From Zunongwangia sp. ESRF-bin46 (GTDB lineage Bacteria; Bacteroidota; Bacteroidia; Flavobacteriales; Flavobacteriaceae): a DNA stretch of 64,000 bases. This document shows positions 1-8,381 of the stretch, in pieces. The notes under the pieces were generated by a model. That model was not told where the DNA came from. It saw only the letters and a program-made list of their open reading frames with translations, and ran no database searches. Each line of letters begins with the position of its first letter. The first letter of the stretch is position 1. The stretch covers positions 1-64,000 of the forward strand of contig NTLF01000008.1 of NCBI GenBank assembly GCA_002631855.1. Reading direction: 5' to 3'. Both the position numbers and the translations under genes were made by a program.

Positions 1-978
1 CCTAATGAAGGGGAAGAGTTTTTGCTGAAACCTATGAACTGCCCACATCATTGTGAAATATACAACAGCAAACCATGGTCTTATAAAGATTTGCCAAAAC
101 GTTTTGCAGAATTTGGCACTGTGTATCGATATGAACAGAGTGGAGAATTACACGGTTTAACACGTGTTCGTGGTTTTACACAAGATGATGCGCATATATT
201 CTGTACAACCGACCAATTGGACAAAGAATTTATGGACGTAATAGACTTGGTTCTTTACGTATTTGGATCATTAGGTTTTGCAGACTTTACGGCTCAGGTT
301 TCTTTACGCGACCCAGAAAAGCCTGAAAAATACATTGGCAACGATGAAAATTGGGAAAAAGCTGAAAATGCAATTCTTAATGCTGCAAAAGAAAAAGGAC
401 TGAATTATATAGTTGAAACTGGCGAAGCGGCTTTTTATGGTCCTAAGCTTGATTTTATGGTAAAAGATGCGTTAGGAAGAAGCTGGCAATTAGGAACAAT
501 TCAAGTGGATTACACCTTGCCTGAGCGCTTTGATTTGACCTATAAAGGCAGTGATAACGAGCTACACCGTCCTATTATGATTCACAGAGCACCCTTTGGT
601 AGTTTAGAACGATTTGTGGCTATATTGTTAGAGCACACAGGAGGTAACTTCCCTTTATGGCTTATGCCAGAGCAAGTTGCTATCTTATCATTGAGCGAAA
701 AATATGAAAAATACGCTCAAAAAGTTTTAAATTTGCTTGAAAATAACGAAATTCGCGCCCTTGTTGATAACCGAAGTGAAACCATTGGTAAGAAAATTCG
801 GGAATCTGAGATGAATAAAATACCATATATGCTCATTGTTGGTGAGCAGGAAGAAAAAGATGGTACAGTTTCTGTAAGAAAACATAGCGACGGAGACATA
901 GGAAATATGACCGTTGAAGAGTTTTCTGAATTAATTAACAAGGAAATTGAAAATAATATTGTAGATTTTAATGTTTAA
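1..978 (+). CDS. thrS: Threonyl-tRNA synthetase, C-terminal part (5' end outside window)
   Basis: Class II aminoacyl-tRNA synthetase that charges tRNA-Thr in the cytoplasm. The reading frame is open from base 1, so the N-terminal TGS and editing domains lie off the left edge. The catalytic core is visible: KPMNCPHH (zinc Cys), the motif 2 region with [14 protein letters not shown] (zinc His in DDAH), and motif 3 with [12 protein letters not shown] (third zinc ligand His). An anticodon-binding HGTP domain follows over about the last 100 residues ([13 protein letters not shown] onward). All three zinc ligands known from E. coli ThrRS (one Cys, two His) are present. infC begins about 18 bases after the stop, giving the conserved order thrS-infC-rpmI-rplT. 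The identification is secure; the true start cannot be seen. Confidence 0.97.
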   Translation, partial: PNEGEEFLLKPMNCPHHCEIYNSKPWSYKDLPKRFAEFGTVYRYEQSGELHGLTRVRGFTQDDAHIFCTTDQLDKEFMDVIDLVLYVFGSLGFADFTAQVSLRDPEKPEKYIGNDENWEKAENAILNAAKEKGLNYIVETGEAAFYGPKLDFMVKDALGRSWQLGTIQVDYTLPERFDLTYKGSDNELHRPIMIHRAPFGSLERFVAILLEHTGGNFPLWLMPEQVAILSLSEKYEKYAQKVLNLLENNEIRALVDNRSETIGKKIRESEMNKIPYMLIVGEQEEKDGTVSVRKHSDGDIGNMTVEEFSELINKEIENNIVDFNV

Positions 979-996
979 CCATAATAATTTATAGCC

Positions 997-1554
997 ATAG
1001 CAATACGAAGAAAAAGAAGTAGAGGCCGAAGGGTCATAAAAGAAGATCAACACCGAATCAATAAAAAGATTCGCGCAGACGAAGTACGTCTTGTAGGTGA
1101 CAATGTAGAAATGGATATTTATCCAACCAGCAAAGCATTGGAAATCGCACAAGAGATGGGACTGGACTTAGTAGAAATATCTCCTAACGCCAAGCCACCT
1201 GTTTGTAAAGTGATGGACTACAAGAAATTTGTCTACGAGCAAAAAAAGAGAGAAAAAGCTTTAAAAGCAAAAGCTTCAAAAGTAGTTGTAAAAGAGATTC
1301 GTTTCGGTCCTAATACCGACGATCACGATTACGAATTTAAGAAGAACCACGCTGAAAAGTTTTTAAAGGATGGAGCTAAGTTAAAGGCTTATGTCTTTTT
1401 TAAAGGTCGATCCATTATATATAAAGATAAAGGAGAAATATTATTATTACGTCTTGCCCAAGATCTAGAAGAAGTTGGTAAAGTAGAACAAATGCCAAAA
1501 CTTGAAGGTAAACGAATGATAATGTTTATTGCTCCAACTAAGAAATCAAAATAA
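997..1554 (+). CDS. infC: Translation initiation factor IF-3, probable ATA start
   Basis: IF-3 binds the 30S subunit, prevents premature 50S joining and checks start-codon pairing. The first ATG in frame (1111) lies inside the N-terminal domain, so it cannot be the start. Reading upstream in frame gives [11 protein letters not shown], then [21 protein letters not shown], which is the normal IF-3 N-terminus. The frame is closed at 985 (TAA), and the only start-like codons before this are ATA at 991 and 997. I chose 997, giving 185 residues starting (M)AIRRKR; 991 would add two residues. A rare AUN start is classical for infC, because IF-3 discriminates against it and so represses its own synthesis; E. 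coli uses AUU. The C-terminal domain ([43 protein letters not shown]) is intact. Confidence 0.93.
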   Translation: MAIRRKRSRGRRVIKEDQHRINKKIRADEVRLVGDNVEMDIYPTSKALEIAQEMGLDLVEISPNAKPPVCKVMDYKKFVYEQKKREKALKAKASKVVVKEIRFGPNTDDHDYEFKKNHAEKFLKDGAKLKAYVFFKGRSIIYKDKGEILLLRLAQDLEEVGKVEQMPKLEGKRMIMFIAPTKKSK

Positions 1555-1583
1555 CGCTTTGGCTCCGCTTAGCGGAAAAAGCG
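1555..1583 (+). promoter_or_regulatory. Hairpin between infC and rpmI
   Basis: Immediately after the infC stop the sequence forms an outer stem CGCTTT/AAAGCG (1555-1560 with 1578-1583) and an inner stem CCGC/GCGG (1565-1568 with 1572-1575). No T-run follows on the plus strand, so it does not look like a Rho-independent terminator. It may be an RNA processing site or a modulator of rpmI translation. The structure is seen; the function is inferred. Confidence 0.45.
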
Positions 1584-1621
1584 TCAAGATAAAGTGAAAT
1601 AAATAGTTAAAAGAAGCAGAC

Positions 1622-1819
1622 ATGCCAAAACAAAAAACAAAGTCCAGTGCTAAGAAGCGTTTTAAGCTTACCGGTACTGGTAAAATTAAGAGAAAGCACG
1701 CGTTTAAAAGTCATATCTTAACAAAGAAGTCTAAAAAACGTAAGCTTAAATTGACTCATGATGGTTTAGTAGATAAAGCAGATGAGAGCAATGTTAAGCA
1801 AATGCTTCGTTTGAAGTAA
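1622..1819 (+). CDS. rpmI: Large ribosomal subunit protein bL35
   Basis: A 65-residue, very basic 50S protein that starts [21 protein letters not shown] and contains [19 protein letters not shown], the normal bL35 signature and length. It lies between infC and rplT, the near-universal gene order. The start has no Shine-Dalgarno sequence; the leader is A-rich (TTAAAAGAAGCAGAC before ATG), as expected in Bacteroidota, where the ribosome's anti-SD is sequestered. It is probably co-transcribed with infC. Confidence 0.98.
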   Translation: MPKQKTKSSAKKRFKLTGTGKIKRKHAFKSHILTKKSKKRKLKLTHDGLVDKADESNVKQMLRLK

Positions 1820-1914
1820 TACCGCTTAACCGGTTAAAACAAATTATTTAAACCCTGGAGTATGGCTACATAAAGTGTCTAAATGACCGCCTGCTACAAA
1901 AAACAAATCAAATT
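1820..1914 (+). promoter_or_regulatory. Long rpmI-rplT intergenic leader
   Basis: Ninety-five bases separate rpmI from rplT, long for a ribosomal operon in which the two are usually nearly adjacent. It starts with the palindrome TTAACCGGTTAA (1826-1837) and has a less AT-rich core at about 1854-1896. No open frame of note is present. L20 is known to repress its own operon through mRNA binding in E. coli and B. subtilis, so this could be a control leader; that is inference, and I could not draw a convincing L20-type pseudoknot by eye. Confidence 0.3.
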
Positions 1915-2259
1915 ATGCCAAGATCAGTAAATTCAGTTGCTTCAAGAGCCCGAAGAAAAAAGGTAATGAAGCATGCCAAAGGTTACTTTGGAAGACGTAA
2001 AAATGTATGGACGATTGCCAAGAATGCTGTTGATAAAGCAATGCAGTATTCGTACCGCGACCGTCGTGCAAAAAAGAGAAATTTTAGATCCTTATGGATC
2101 ACTCGTATTAATGCGGGCGCACGCCAGCATGGGATGTCTTATTCAAAATTTATGGGACAGTTAAAAGCTAACGAAATCGAATTGAACCGTAAGGTACTTG
2201 CAGATTTAGCGATGAACCATCCTGAAGCTTTCAAAGCAATTGTTGAGAAAGTAAAATAA
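1915..2259 (+). CDS. rplT: Large ribosomal subunit protein bL20
   Basis: A 114-residue 50S assembly protein that binds 23S rRNA. The family pattern is clear: [29 protein letters not shown] at the N-terminus, then [23 protein letters not shown] and [11 protein letters not shown]. Length and start match the family. It is the last gene of the thrS-infC-rpmI-rplT cluster and is followed by a strong terminator. bL20 is often an autogenous regulator of this cluster, which may relate to the 95-base leader before it. Confidence 0.98.
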   Translation: MPRSVNSVASRARRKKVMKHAKGYFGRRKNVWTIAKNAVDKAMQYSYRDRRAKKRNFRSLWITRINAGARQHGMSYSKFMGQLKANEIELNRKVLADLAMNHPEAFKAIVEKVK

Positions 2260-2290
2260 ATTTATAAACTGTATTTATTTCACTATACTA

Positions 2291-2321
2291 AAAGAGCCGC
2301 TCAAATTGAGCGGCTCTTTTT
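2291..2321 (+). terminator. Bidirectional Rho-independent terminator after rplT
   Basis: A perfect stem AAAGAGCCGCTCAA/TTGAGCGGCTCTTT with a minimal loop, followed by a T-run. It lies between two convergent genes (rplT on plus, the exported protein on minus) and can serve both. Confidence 0.9.
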
Positions 2322-2345
2322 GATTTAAAGTAATATTTACTTTTA

Positions 2346-3605
2346 TTAGGTTTTCTGTTTCTTCTTTTTAGCAGCCGGAAACAACACATTGTTTAGTATC
2401 AAACGGTATCCAGGTGAATTAGGGTGCAATGCCAATTCAGTTTTAGCGTCCCCTACTCTATGCTGGTAATCTTCTGGATCGTGGCCACCGTAAAAAGTAA
2501 AAAAACCCTTTCCTTTTATGCCGTGAATATATCGAGCTTCTCCATTGGTTTTATTTTCGCCCATCACCAATACATTAGATTTCACCTCATCTCTTTTATA
2601 TGAAGTAGTTTGTCCCATAAACCCTTTCACTAATGAAGTATGATTTTGAACTAACATAGTAGGAATAGGATCCCACTTGGCAGAATAATCCATTAAGGTA
2701 AAATAATCGGTTTCTTTGGGTATTCTTCGCTTTGCGGTCATATCGATTGACGAAAACTCATAGACCATTGGGCTGCGCTCTAACACAAAATCAGTAAAAG
2801 CCATTGTTTTACTGTAATCTATCTTACTTTGATAACCTGGTTCACTGGGATCACCGTCAAACATCGGTTCACAAATATCAACCCCTTCTGCAGCCAATGA
2901 AATATCAAAACTATCAGTGGCACTGCACATGGCGAACATAAAACCGCCACCCACAACATAGTCGCGTATTTTTAAAGCAACATCCCGTTTCTCTTCAGAT
3001 ACTTTATCATACCCCAACTCTTTAGCTAAGGCCTCTGCTTTTTGCTTTTCCTCAATATACCAAGGTGCGGCACGATATGCCCTGTAAAATTTACCGTATT
3101 GACCAGTAAAATCTTCATGGTGCAAGTGCAGCCAATCGTATAAAATAAGTTGGTCGCTCAATACTTCTTTATCATAAACTATCTCATAAGGTATTTCGGC
3201 ATAGGTTAATACCATCGTCACAGCATCATCCCAGGGCTGATTCCCTTTTGGGGAATACACCGCTATTTTAGGTGCTTTTTCCAATACAACAGCTTCCATG
3301 TTTTGTGAAGGGCTGCTAATTGTAGTTAATATTTCTTCGGTTTTACTATTAGAAATAACTTCAAATGAAACTCCACGTATTTGACATTCCTTCCGTATCT
3401 CTTCGGAATCTGGCATTAAAAAAGAACCGCCACGATAGTTAAGTAACCATTTTACTTTTACCTGCCGTTCTAACGTCCAATAGGTAATTCCGTAGGCTTT
3501 TAGGTGTTCTTTTTGCCCTTCAGCGTCCATAGGAATTAATATGTATGAAGCTGAAGCGTTTAATGAAAAGAAAAGAATAAATAATAAGGTAATATATTTT
3601 GTCAT
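2346..3605 (-). CDS. Exported conserved protein often labelled 'asparagine synthetase B'; function unknown
   Basis: A 419-residue protein with a clear signal peptide (residues 1-19, ending ASA), so it is periplasmic or surface exposed. From memory, homologues throughout Flavobacteriia carry the label asparagine synthetase B, but I see neither an N-terminal nucleophile Cys nor an ATP-pyrophosphatase loop here. The middle (IAVYSPKGNQPWDDAVTMVL, then YDWLHLHHEDFTGQYGKF, then AMCSATDSFDISLAAEG) reads like a class I glutamine-amidotransferase-like alpha/beta fold, with a possible nucleophile elbow at the Cys of AMCSAT. The C-terminal part has YIHGIKGKGFFTFYGGHDPEDYQH, with several conserved-looking His/Asp. 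It is monocistronic, facing rplT. The family is recognised; the function is not. Confidence 0.8.
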   Translation of the reverse strand: MTKYITLLFILFFSLNASASYILIPMDAEGQKEHLKAYGITYWTLERQVKVKWLLNYRGGSFLMPDSEEIRKECQIRGVSFEVISNSKTEEILTTISSPSQNMEAVVLEKAPKIAVYSPKGNQPWDDAVTMVLTYAEIPYEIVYDKEVLSDQLILYDWLHLHHEDFTGQYGKFYRAYRAAPWYIEEKQKAEALAKELGYDKVSEEKRDVALKIRDYVVGGGFMFAMCSATDSFDISLAAEGVDICEPMFDGDPSEPGYQSKIDYSKTMAFTDFVLERSPMVYEFSSIDMTAKRRIPKETDYFTLMDYSAKWDPIPTMLVQNHTSLVKGFMGQTTSYKRDEVKSNVLVMGENKTNGEARYIHGIKGKGFFTFYGGHDPEDYQHRVGDAKTELALHPNSPGYRLILNNVLFPAAKKKKQKT

Positions 3606-3685
3606 AATGCTAATATAACGACAAAATTCGAGCCAAATTGGATAGATTATAAATTTCTAAGTTGAGGAAACTTAATAGTTACCCA

Positions 3686-5239
3686 TTAAAAAGGAACCTC
3701 ATTATCATCATCCGGTGGCAAATCGCTGTTCATGGAACTCCCGAAGGCTTCATCTGCAGAAGGCAGGCTATCAGTTCTAAAGGTATCATCGTTGGCGGCA
3801 TCATTCATACGGGAATGAATTTCGCTAGGAATATCAAATCGTTCCAAGTTTTCGAAACGTCCTAAATGACCAACAAAACGTAAACGTATTTCATCCAAGC
3901 CACCGTTACGGTGTTTGGCCACAATAAACTCACCTTGTCCTTGAGTTGGGGTACGTTCTTCATCATCCCATTCGTCAATTTTGTAATATTCAGGACGGTA
4001 AATAAACGATACAATATCGGCATCTTGCTCAATCGCACCAGATTCACGAAGATCTGAAAGTAAAGGACGTTTACTTCCACCACGGGTTTCTACCGCACGT
4101 GATAATTGTGACAAGGCGATTACCGGTACGTTTAATTCTTTTGCCAATGCTTTTAGGTTTCGGGAAATAGTAGAGATTTCCTGCTCCCTGTTTCCGCCGT
4201 TTTTGTTTCCTCCTGCTGTCATTAACTGCAGGTAATCGACCATAATCAATTTAATTCCGTGTTGTGAAGATAAACGTCTAGCTTTTGCACGTAAATCGAA
4301 AATGGAAAGCGATGGTGTATCATCAATAAATAAAGGTGCTTTTTCAAGTCCCTTTACTTTTACGTTTAACTGTTCCCATTCGTGTTTTTCCAAGTTTCCG
4401 GTACGTAGTTTCTCGGAACTTAATTGTGTTTCCGAAGAAATTAATCGTGTTATTAACTGTACAGATGACATTTCCAACGAAAAGAAAGCTACCGGAATAT
4501 TGTGATCTACAGCGATATTTCGTGCCATAGACAAGGTCAAAGCTGTTTTACCCATACCTGGACGGGCGGCAATAATGATTAAATCACTGGGTTGCCAACC
4601 GGAAGTCAATTTATCAATATCTTCAAAACCTGAAGGAACACCAGAAAGACCTTCTCTATTGGCAATTTCTTCAATTTTTTTCTTCGCTTGAATTACTAAT
4701 TGTTGTGCTGTTTCTGAAGAGCGTTTTATATTTCCTTGGGTAATTTCATATAATTTCGATTCAGCGGTGTCCAATAAATCAAAAACATCGGTGGTCTCAT
4801 CATATGAATCTTCAATTATTTCATTTGAAATTTTAATCAAACTACGCTGAATGAATTTCTGAAGAATAATACGTGCATGAAACTCAATATGGGCCGAAGA
4901 AGACACTTTTTGCGTGAGTTGAACCAAATAAAACTCCCCTCCTGCTACTTCAAGATTTGCATCTTTCTTTAACTGAGACGAAACAGTTAATAAGTCCACC
5001 GGTTCACTGTTTTCAAAGAGGGTATGGATGGCATCGAAAATGTGTTTGTGAGCATCTTTGTAAAAGACATCAGCGTGTAGGATATCTATTACTTCATCGA
5101 CCCCTTTTTTATCAATCATCATAGCGCCAAGCACAACTTGCTCTAAATCAACAGCTTGCGGTGGTAATTTTCCTTTTTCTAAGGAAATTACCTGAGAAGA
5201 CTTCGATTTATATTTAGTTTGCTGCTGTACTTTTTCCAT
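3686..5239 (-). CDS. dnaB: Replicative DNA helicase DnaB
   Basis: Hexameric 5'-3' helicase of the replication fork; 517 residues. The N-terminal primase-interaction domain spans about 26-130 (PPQAVDLEQVVLGAMM). The RecA-like domain begins near 200 (GVPSGFEDIDKLTSGWQPSDL) with Walker A ARPGMGKT at 225-232, Walker B LIMVDYLQLM at 331-340 and the ALSQLSR loop at 375-381. The C-terminus has the acidic tail DDDNEVPF. No intein is inserted at the Walker A site. It has its own upstream region on the minus strand containing an inverted repeat and a DnaA-box-like word. Full length for the family. Confidence 0.97.
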   Translation of the reverse strand: MEKVQQQTKYKSKSSQVISLEKGKLPPQAVDLEQVVLGAMMIDKKGVDEVIDILHADVFYKDAHKHIFDAIHTLFENSEPVDLLTVSSQLKKDANLEVAGGEFYLVQLTQKVSSSAHIEFHARIILQKFIQRSLIKISNEIIEDSYDETTDVFDLLDTAESKLYEITQGNIKRSSETAQQLVIQAKKKIEEIANREGLSGVPSGFEDIDKLTSGWQPSDLIIIAARPGMGKTALTLSMARNIAVDHNIPVAFFSLEMSSVQLITRLISSETQLSSEKLRTGNLEKHEWEQLNVKVKGLEKAPLFIDDTPSLSIFDLRAKARRLSSQHGIKLIMVDYLQLMTAGGNKNGGNREQEISTISRNLKALAKELNVPVIALSQLSRAVETRGGSKRPLLSDLRESGAIEQDADIVSFIYRPEYYKIDEWDDEERTPTQGQGEFIVAKHRNGGLDEIRLRFVGHLGRFENLERFDIPSEIHSRMNDAANDDTFRTDSLPSADEAFGSSMNSDLPPDDDNEVPF

Positions 5240-5303
5240 AAGGCGAATGTAAAGAAAATGTTAACTGAAACACGTAAATTTAAAGTTTCGATGTTAACCA
5301 GTC

Positions 5304-5326
5304 ATCAACATTTGAACTGTTGATAA
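5304..5326 (-). promoter_or_regulatory. Inverted repeat with DnaA-box-like sequence upstream of dnaB
   Basis: ATCAACA (5304-5310) and TGTTGAT (5318-5324) form a perfect 7-7-7 inverted repeat about 65-85 bases before the dnaB start. On the minus strand the right arm reads TTATCAACA, one base from the DnaA box TTATCCACA. This may be a regulator site. The repeat is seen; binding is inferred. Confidence 0.4.
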
Positions 5327-5351
5327 CTTAAAATTATTGTTAATAAGGTAC

Positions 5352-5377
5352 AAAAAAAACCGAAGACGAACCTCCGG
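5352..5377 (-). terminator. Terminator of the tgt-lptG-eamA-accA operon
   Basis: On the minus strand CCGGAG pairs with CTTCGG (one G-U pair) around a 6-base loop and is followed by eight T residues. It sits 28 bases beyond the accA stop. Confidence 0.7.
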
Positions 5378-5405
5378 AATTTTGAAAGTGTTGTTATAAT
5401 TGAAG

Positions 5406-6359
5406 TTACCCTTTAAAGACTCCCATCTCAGAATATTTTTCCATTCTAAGATTGACCAAATCGGTTGGTGATAAGATTTTTAATTCATCATATACTTTTG
5501 AAATGGTCTTAGAAACAGTAGAAAAAGTTTTTTCACGATCGCTATGCGCTCCACCTAATGGTTCTTTAATAATCGTATCGATAACTTTTAATTTTTTGGC
5601 ATCTTTAGCAGTTAAGTTCAAAGCTTCTGCTGCTTGTTCTTTATGGTCCCAGCTTCTCCATAAGATAGATGAACAGTTTTCTGGTGAAATTACAGAGTAC
5701 CATGAGTTTTCAAGCATCATAACTCGATCACCTACTCCAATTCCTAAAGCACCACCGCTGGCTCCTTCACCAATAACGATTACTATAATTGGTACTTTAA
5801 GGCGGGTCATTTCCATAATATTACGGGCAATGGCTTCACCTTGTCCGCGCTCTTCAGCTTCCAATCCAGGATACGCTCCTGGTGTGTCGATAAAACTGAC
5901 TACAGGAAGACCAAACTTTTCGGCAGATTTCATTAAACGTAAAGCCTTGCGGTATCCTTCAGGGTTTGCCATACCAAAATTACGATACTGTCGCGTTTTG
6001 GTGTTATACCCTTTTTGTTGCCCAATAAACATATAGCTTTGGTCGCCAATTTTACCAAGACCACCCACCATAGCTTTATCGTCTTTAAAATTTCGATCAC
6101 CGTGTAATTCTAAAAAAGAATCCCCACATATAGATTTTATATAATCCATAGTATAGGGACGATTAGGGTGACGGGACAATTGTACACGTTGCCACGGGGT
6201 TAGGTTTTTATAAATTTCCTTTTTGGTTTCTTTTAATTTTTTCTCAATCTGCGCACAGGTATTGGTAACATCCACTTCGCTGTCAGTTCCAATTTGGCAA
6301 GCTTTCTCGTACTGTTCCTGTAAGTCCTTTATAGGTAATTCAAATTCAAGATATTCCAT
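5406..6359 (-). CDS. accA: Acetyl-CoA carboxylase carboxyltransferase subunit alpha
   Basis: The alpha subunit of the carboxyltransferase that transfers the carboxyl group from biotin-BCCP to acetyl-CoA, the first step of fatty acid synthesis. 317 residues, the usual length. Features: N-terminal helical region, [19 protein letters not shown] (56-74), ELHGDR (84-89), the crotonase-like core [10 protein letters not shown] (156-165) and the oxyanion-hole glycine loop [10 protein letters not shown] (197-206). It is the last gene of a minus-strand operon (tgt, lptG, eamA, accA), 53 bases after eamA, and is followed by a terminator. Confidence 0.97.
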   Translation of the reverse strand: MEYLEFELPIKDLQEQYEKACQIGTDSEVDVTNTCAQIEKKLKETKKEIYKNLTPWQRVQLSRHPNRPYTMDYIKSICGDSFLELHGDRNFKDDKAMVGGLGKIGDQSYMFIGQQKGYNTKTRQYRNFGMANPEGYRKALRLMKSAEKFGLPVVSFIDTPGAYPGLEAEERGQGEAIARNIMEMTRLKVPIIVIVIGEGASGGALGIGVGDRVMMLENSWYSVISPENCSSILWRSWDHKEQAAEALNLTAKDAKKLKVIDTIIKEPLGGAHSDREKTFSTVSKTISKVYDELKILSPTDLVNLRMEKYSEMGVFKG

Positions 6360-6412
6360 AGTATCTTTAGATTGTAGTTTTTTGCTTAGCTTACAAAGAT
6401 AAAATTTTGTTT

Positions 6413-7315
6413 TTAGGTATTGGGCAATCGTCTTTTTTTTCTTTGCAATCTATTTTTAATAATTCCATTAGCAATGACTGTTACTATGATAATCGCAGCT
6501 CCGTAATAGAATTCAGTATTCATATGTTCTGAATCGCCTAAAATTAGCAATGCCAAAATAATTCCGTAAACAGGCTCTAAATTTACGGTAAGCATTACGG
6601 TATAGGGACTAATCCACTTCATTACATGTACTGAAGCCAAAAACGCATACGCAGTGCATACTGAAGCCAAAAGTAATAATAAAAGCCAATCGTTTGTTGA
6701 TAGTTGAAATAATTCTGAAGTGATTTTTCCCTGAAAAGCCAAATAGACCGTGATACATAATCCGCCGAAAAATAATTCGTATAACGAAATAACCGAAGCT
6801 TTATGTTTTACGACCAATGCTCCATTAATAATGGTAAAAACCGCTCCAAGAAAAGACGAAGCCAATGCGAGGCCAATTCCCCACACGTAATCGGTTTCTA
6901 CATTAAATATAAGGTACAGCCCTGCTATTACGATAATTCCGAAGAACACTTCGTAGCCAATTATTTTTCTTCTATAAAAAAGTGGTTCTAATAACGATGC
7001 AAAAAATGCCCCAGTTGACATAATGGCCAATGTAACCGAAACATTAGACGCTTTTATAGCCCCAAAAAAGCACAACCAATGTAATGCAATAATTAATCCT
7101 GCAAGAAAAAACCGAGAAAGCGTTTTTGGCGAAAAGCGTAGTTTTTCTTTTTTTAGAAGAACAAACAACAATATAAACCCAGAAGCCAATAACATCCTGA
7201 ACCAAACCAGCGGAATGGCATCGATTGAAATTAAAGCTCCCAATACGGCTGTAAACCCCCAAATAAACACGATACCGTGTAAATGAAGATAGTTGAGTAG
7301 TTTAGCGTTTCGCAT
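6413..7315 (-). CDS. EamA/DMT-superfamily transporter
   Basis: A 300-residue inner-membrane protein with about ten hydrophobic helices in two homologous halves (EamA repeats), starting near residues 8 ([19 protein letters not shown]) and 145. The first repeat has the typical IWGFT and [20 protein letters not shown] pattern, and the second ends with [15 protein letters not shown]. The family exports amino acids or other small metabolites; the substrate cannot be told from sequence. The basic tail ([10 protein letters not shown]) fits a cytoplasmic C-terminus. Its start overlaps the end of lptG by 14 bases, so the two are probably translationally coupled. Confidence 0.9.
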   Translation of the reverse strand: MRNAKLLNYLHLHGIVFIWGFTAVLGALISIDAIPLVWFRMLLASGFILLFVLLKKEKLRFSPKTLSRFFLAGLIIALHWLCFFGAIKASNVSVTLAIMSTGAFFASLLEPLFYRRKIIGYEVFFGIIVIAGLYLIFNVETDYVWGIGLALASSFLGAVFTIINGALVVKHKASVISLYELFFGGLCITVYLAFQGKITSELFQLSTNDWLLLLLLASVCTAYAFLASVHVMKWISPYTVMLTVNLEPVYGIILALLILGDSEHMNTEFYYGAAIIIVTVIANGIIKNRLQRKKRRLPNT

Positions 7316-8381
7316 TTTTAAGAAGGTAAATAGCTAAGATACCAAATACAAAATTAGGGAACCACGTTGCGATAAAAGGTGAAAAGGTACTCTGTTCTGC
7401 CATCGTCCCGAATATTTTATCGAAAAAGATAAAAACCATTCCAATGGCAATTCCAATGGCAAGGTTCACTCCCATTCCGCCACGGCGTTTTACTGATGAT
7501 ACTGCAACAGCAATAATAGTTAATATATAAGCTGAAACTGGTAAACTCCAACGTTTGTAGCGTACCACTTCGTATCTGTTTATGTAAGATGAGCCTTTTG
7601 CTTTTTCTCTTTGAATAAAGTCGTTAAGTTCTGTAAAATTTAAAGTTTCGGCTATGTACTCAACAGGTGTAAGATCTTCCATTTCAAATGAAAACGTGGT
7701 GTCGAGTTTTGTTTGTTTTAAAAGTTGGTCTTCATTTTCGCCCACAATACGCTTTTTAAAATTATAAAGTGTGTAGGTACTGTCTTCTTCATTAAATCGT
7801 ATGCGGCTTGCCGAGAGTTTATAGGCCATTTCATTCCCTTCAAAATGTTCTAATGTAAAGTTGTTACCCGTTTTTTCTTTCACATTAAAATAACTCACAT
7901 AAATATAATCGTTATCGTTTATCTGCCGATACACATTAGACTGTGCTCTATCTTGTTTTCCTTTCTTTAAATACTTGTACTTAAACTCATTAAACCCTTT
8001 ACTGGCCATCGGCGCTAAATACATACCCAACACCAATGCGCCAATACATACAATTGTAGCACCAATCATATACGGTCGTAAAAACCGATAGTATGAAACT
8101 CCACTACTTAAAAAAGCAATAACTTCTGTGTTATTGGCAAGTTTTGAAGTAAACCAGATTACCGATAAAAACAAAAACAACGGAAACAACAGGTTCGCAA
8201 AGTAGATAGTAAAATCTAAGTAATACTTTGCTACCTCAATAAAAGGGACTTCATTTTCAAGAATTTTGTCAATCTTCTCGGCAAGGTTTACCGTTATCCC
8301 GATTGGAATAAACAATAATAATAGCAACAAGAATGTCCCTAAGTATCTTTTTAGTATGTATTTATCAAGAATACTTAACAT
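7302..8381 (-). CDS. lptG: LptF/LptG-family permease (YjgP/YjgQ)
   Basis: A permease component of the LptB2FG ABC transporter that extracts lipopolysaccharide from the inner membrane. 359 residues with the family layout: three N-terminal membrane segments (about 12-32, 55-78, 103-124), a periplasmic beta-jellyroll domain, and three C-terminal segments (about 275-350). The motif DKYILKRYLGTFLLLLL at the start and LSSGVSYYRFLRPY near residue 100 are typical. LptF and LptG are hard to separate by eye; the symbol is a best guess. It overlaps the tgt stop by one base and eamA by 14. Confidence 0.88.
   Translation of the reverse strand: MLSILDKYILKRYLGTFLLLLLLFIPIGITVNLAEKIDKILENEVPFIEVAKYYLDFTIYFANLLFPLFLFLSVIWFTSKLANNTEVIAFLSSGVSYYRFLRPYMIGATIVCIGALVLGMYLAPMASKGFNEFKYKYLKKGKQDRAQSNVYRQINDNDYIYVSYFNVKEKTGNNFTLEHFEGNEMAYKLSASRIRFNEEDSTYTLYNFKKRIVGENEDQLLKQTKLDTTFSFEMEDLTPVEYIAETLNFTELNDFIQREKAKGSSYINRYEVVRYKRWSLPVSAYILTIIAVAVSSVKRRGGMGVNLAIGIAIGMVFIFFDKIFGTMAEQSTFSPFIATWFPNFVFGILAIYLLKNAKR

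Noticed and set aside
1111-1554. infC as a truncated gene beginning at ATG 1111
   Set aside because: The upstream in-frame sequence is the conserved IF-3 N-terminus; the gene is complete with an ATA start.
5452-6036. A 194-residue plus-strand frame inside accA
   Set aside because: It is antisense to a highly conserved accA and resembles no protein family.
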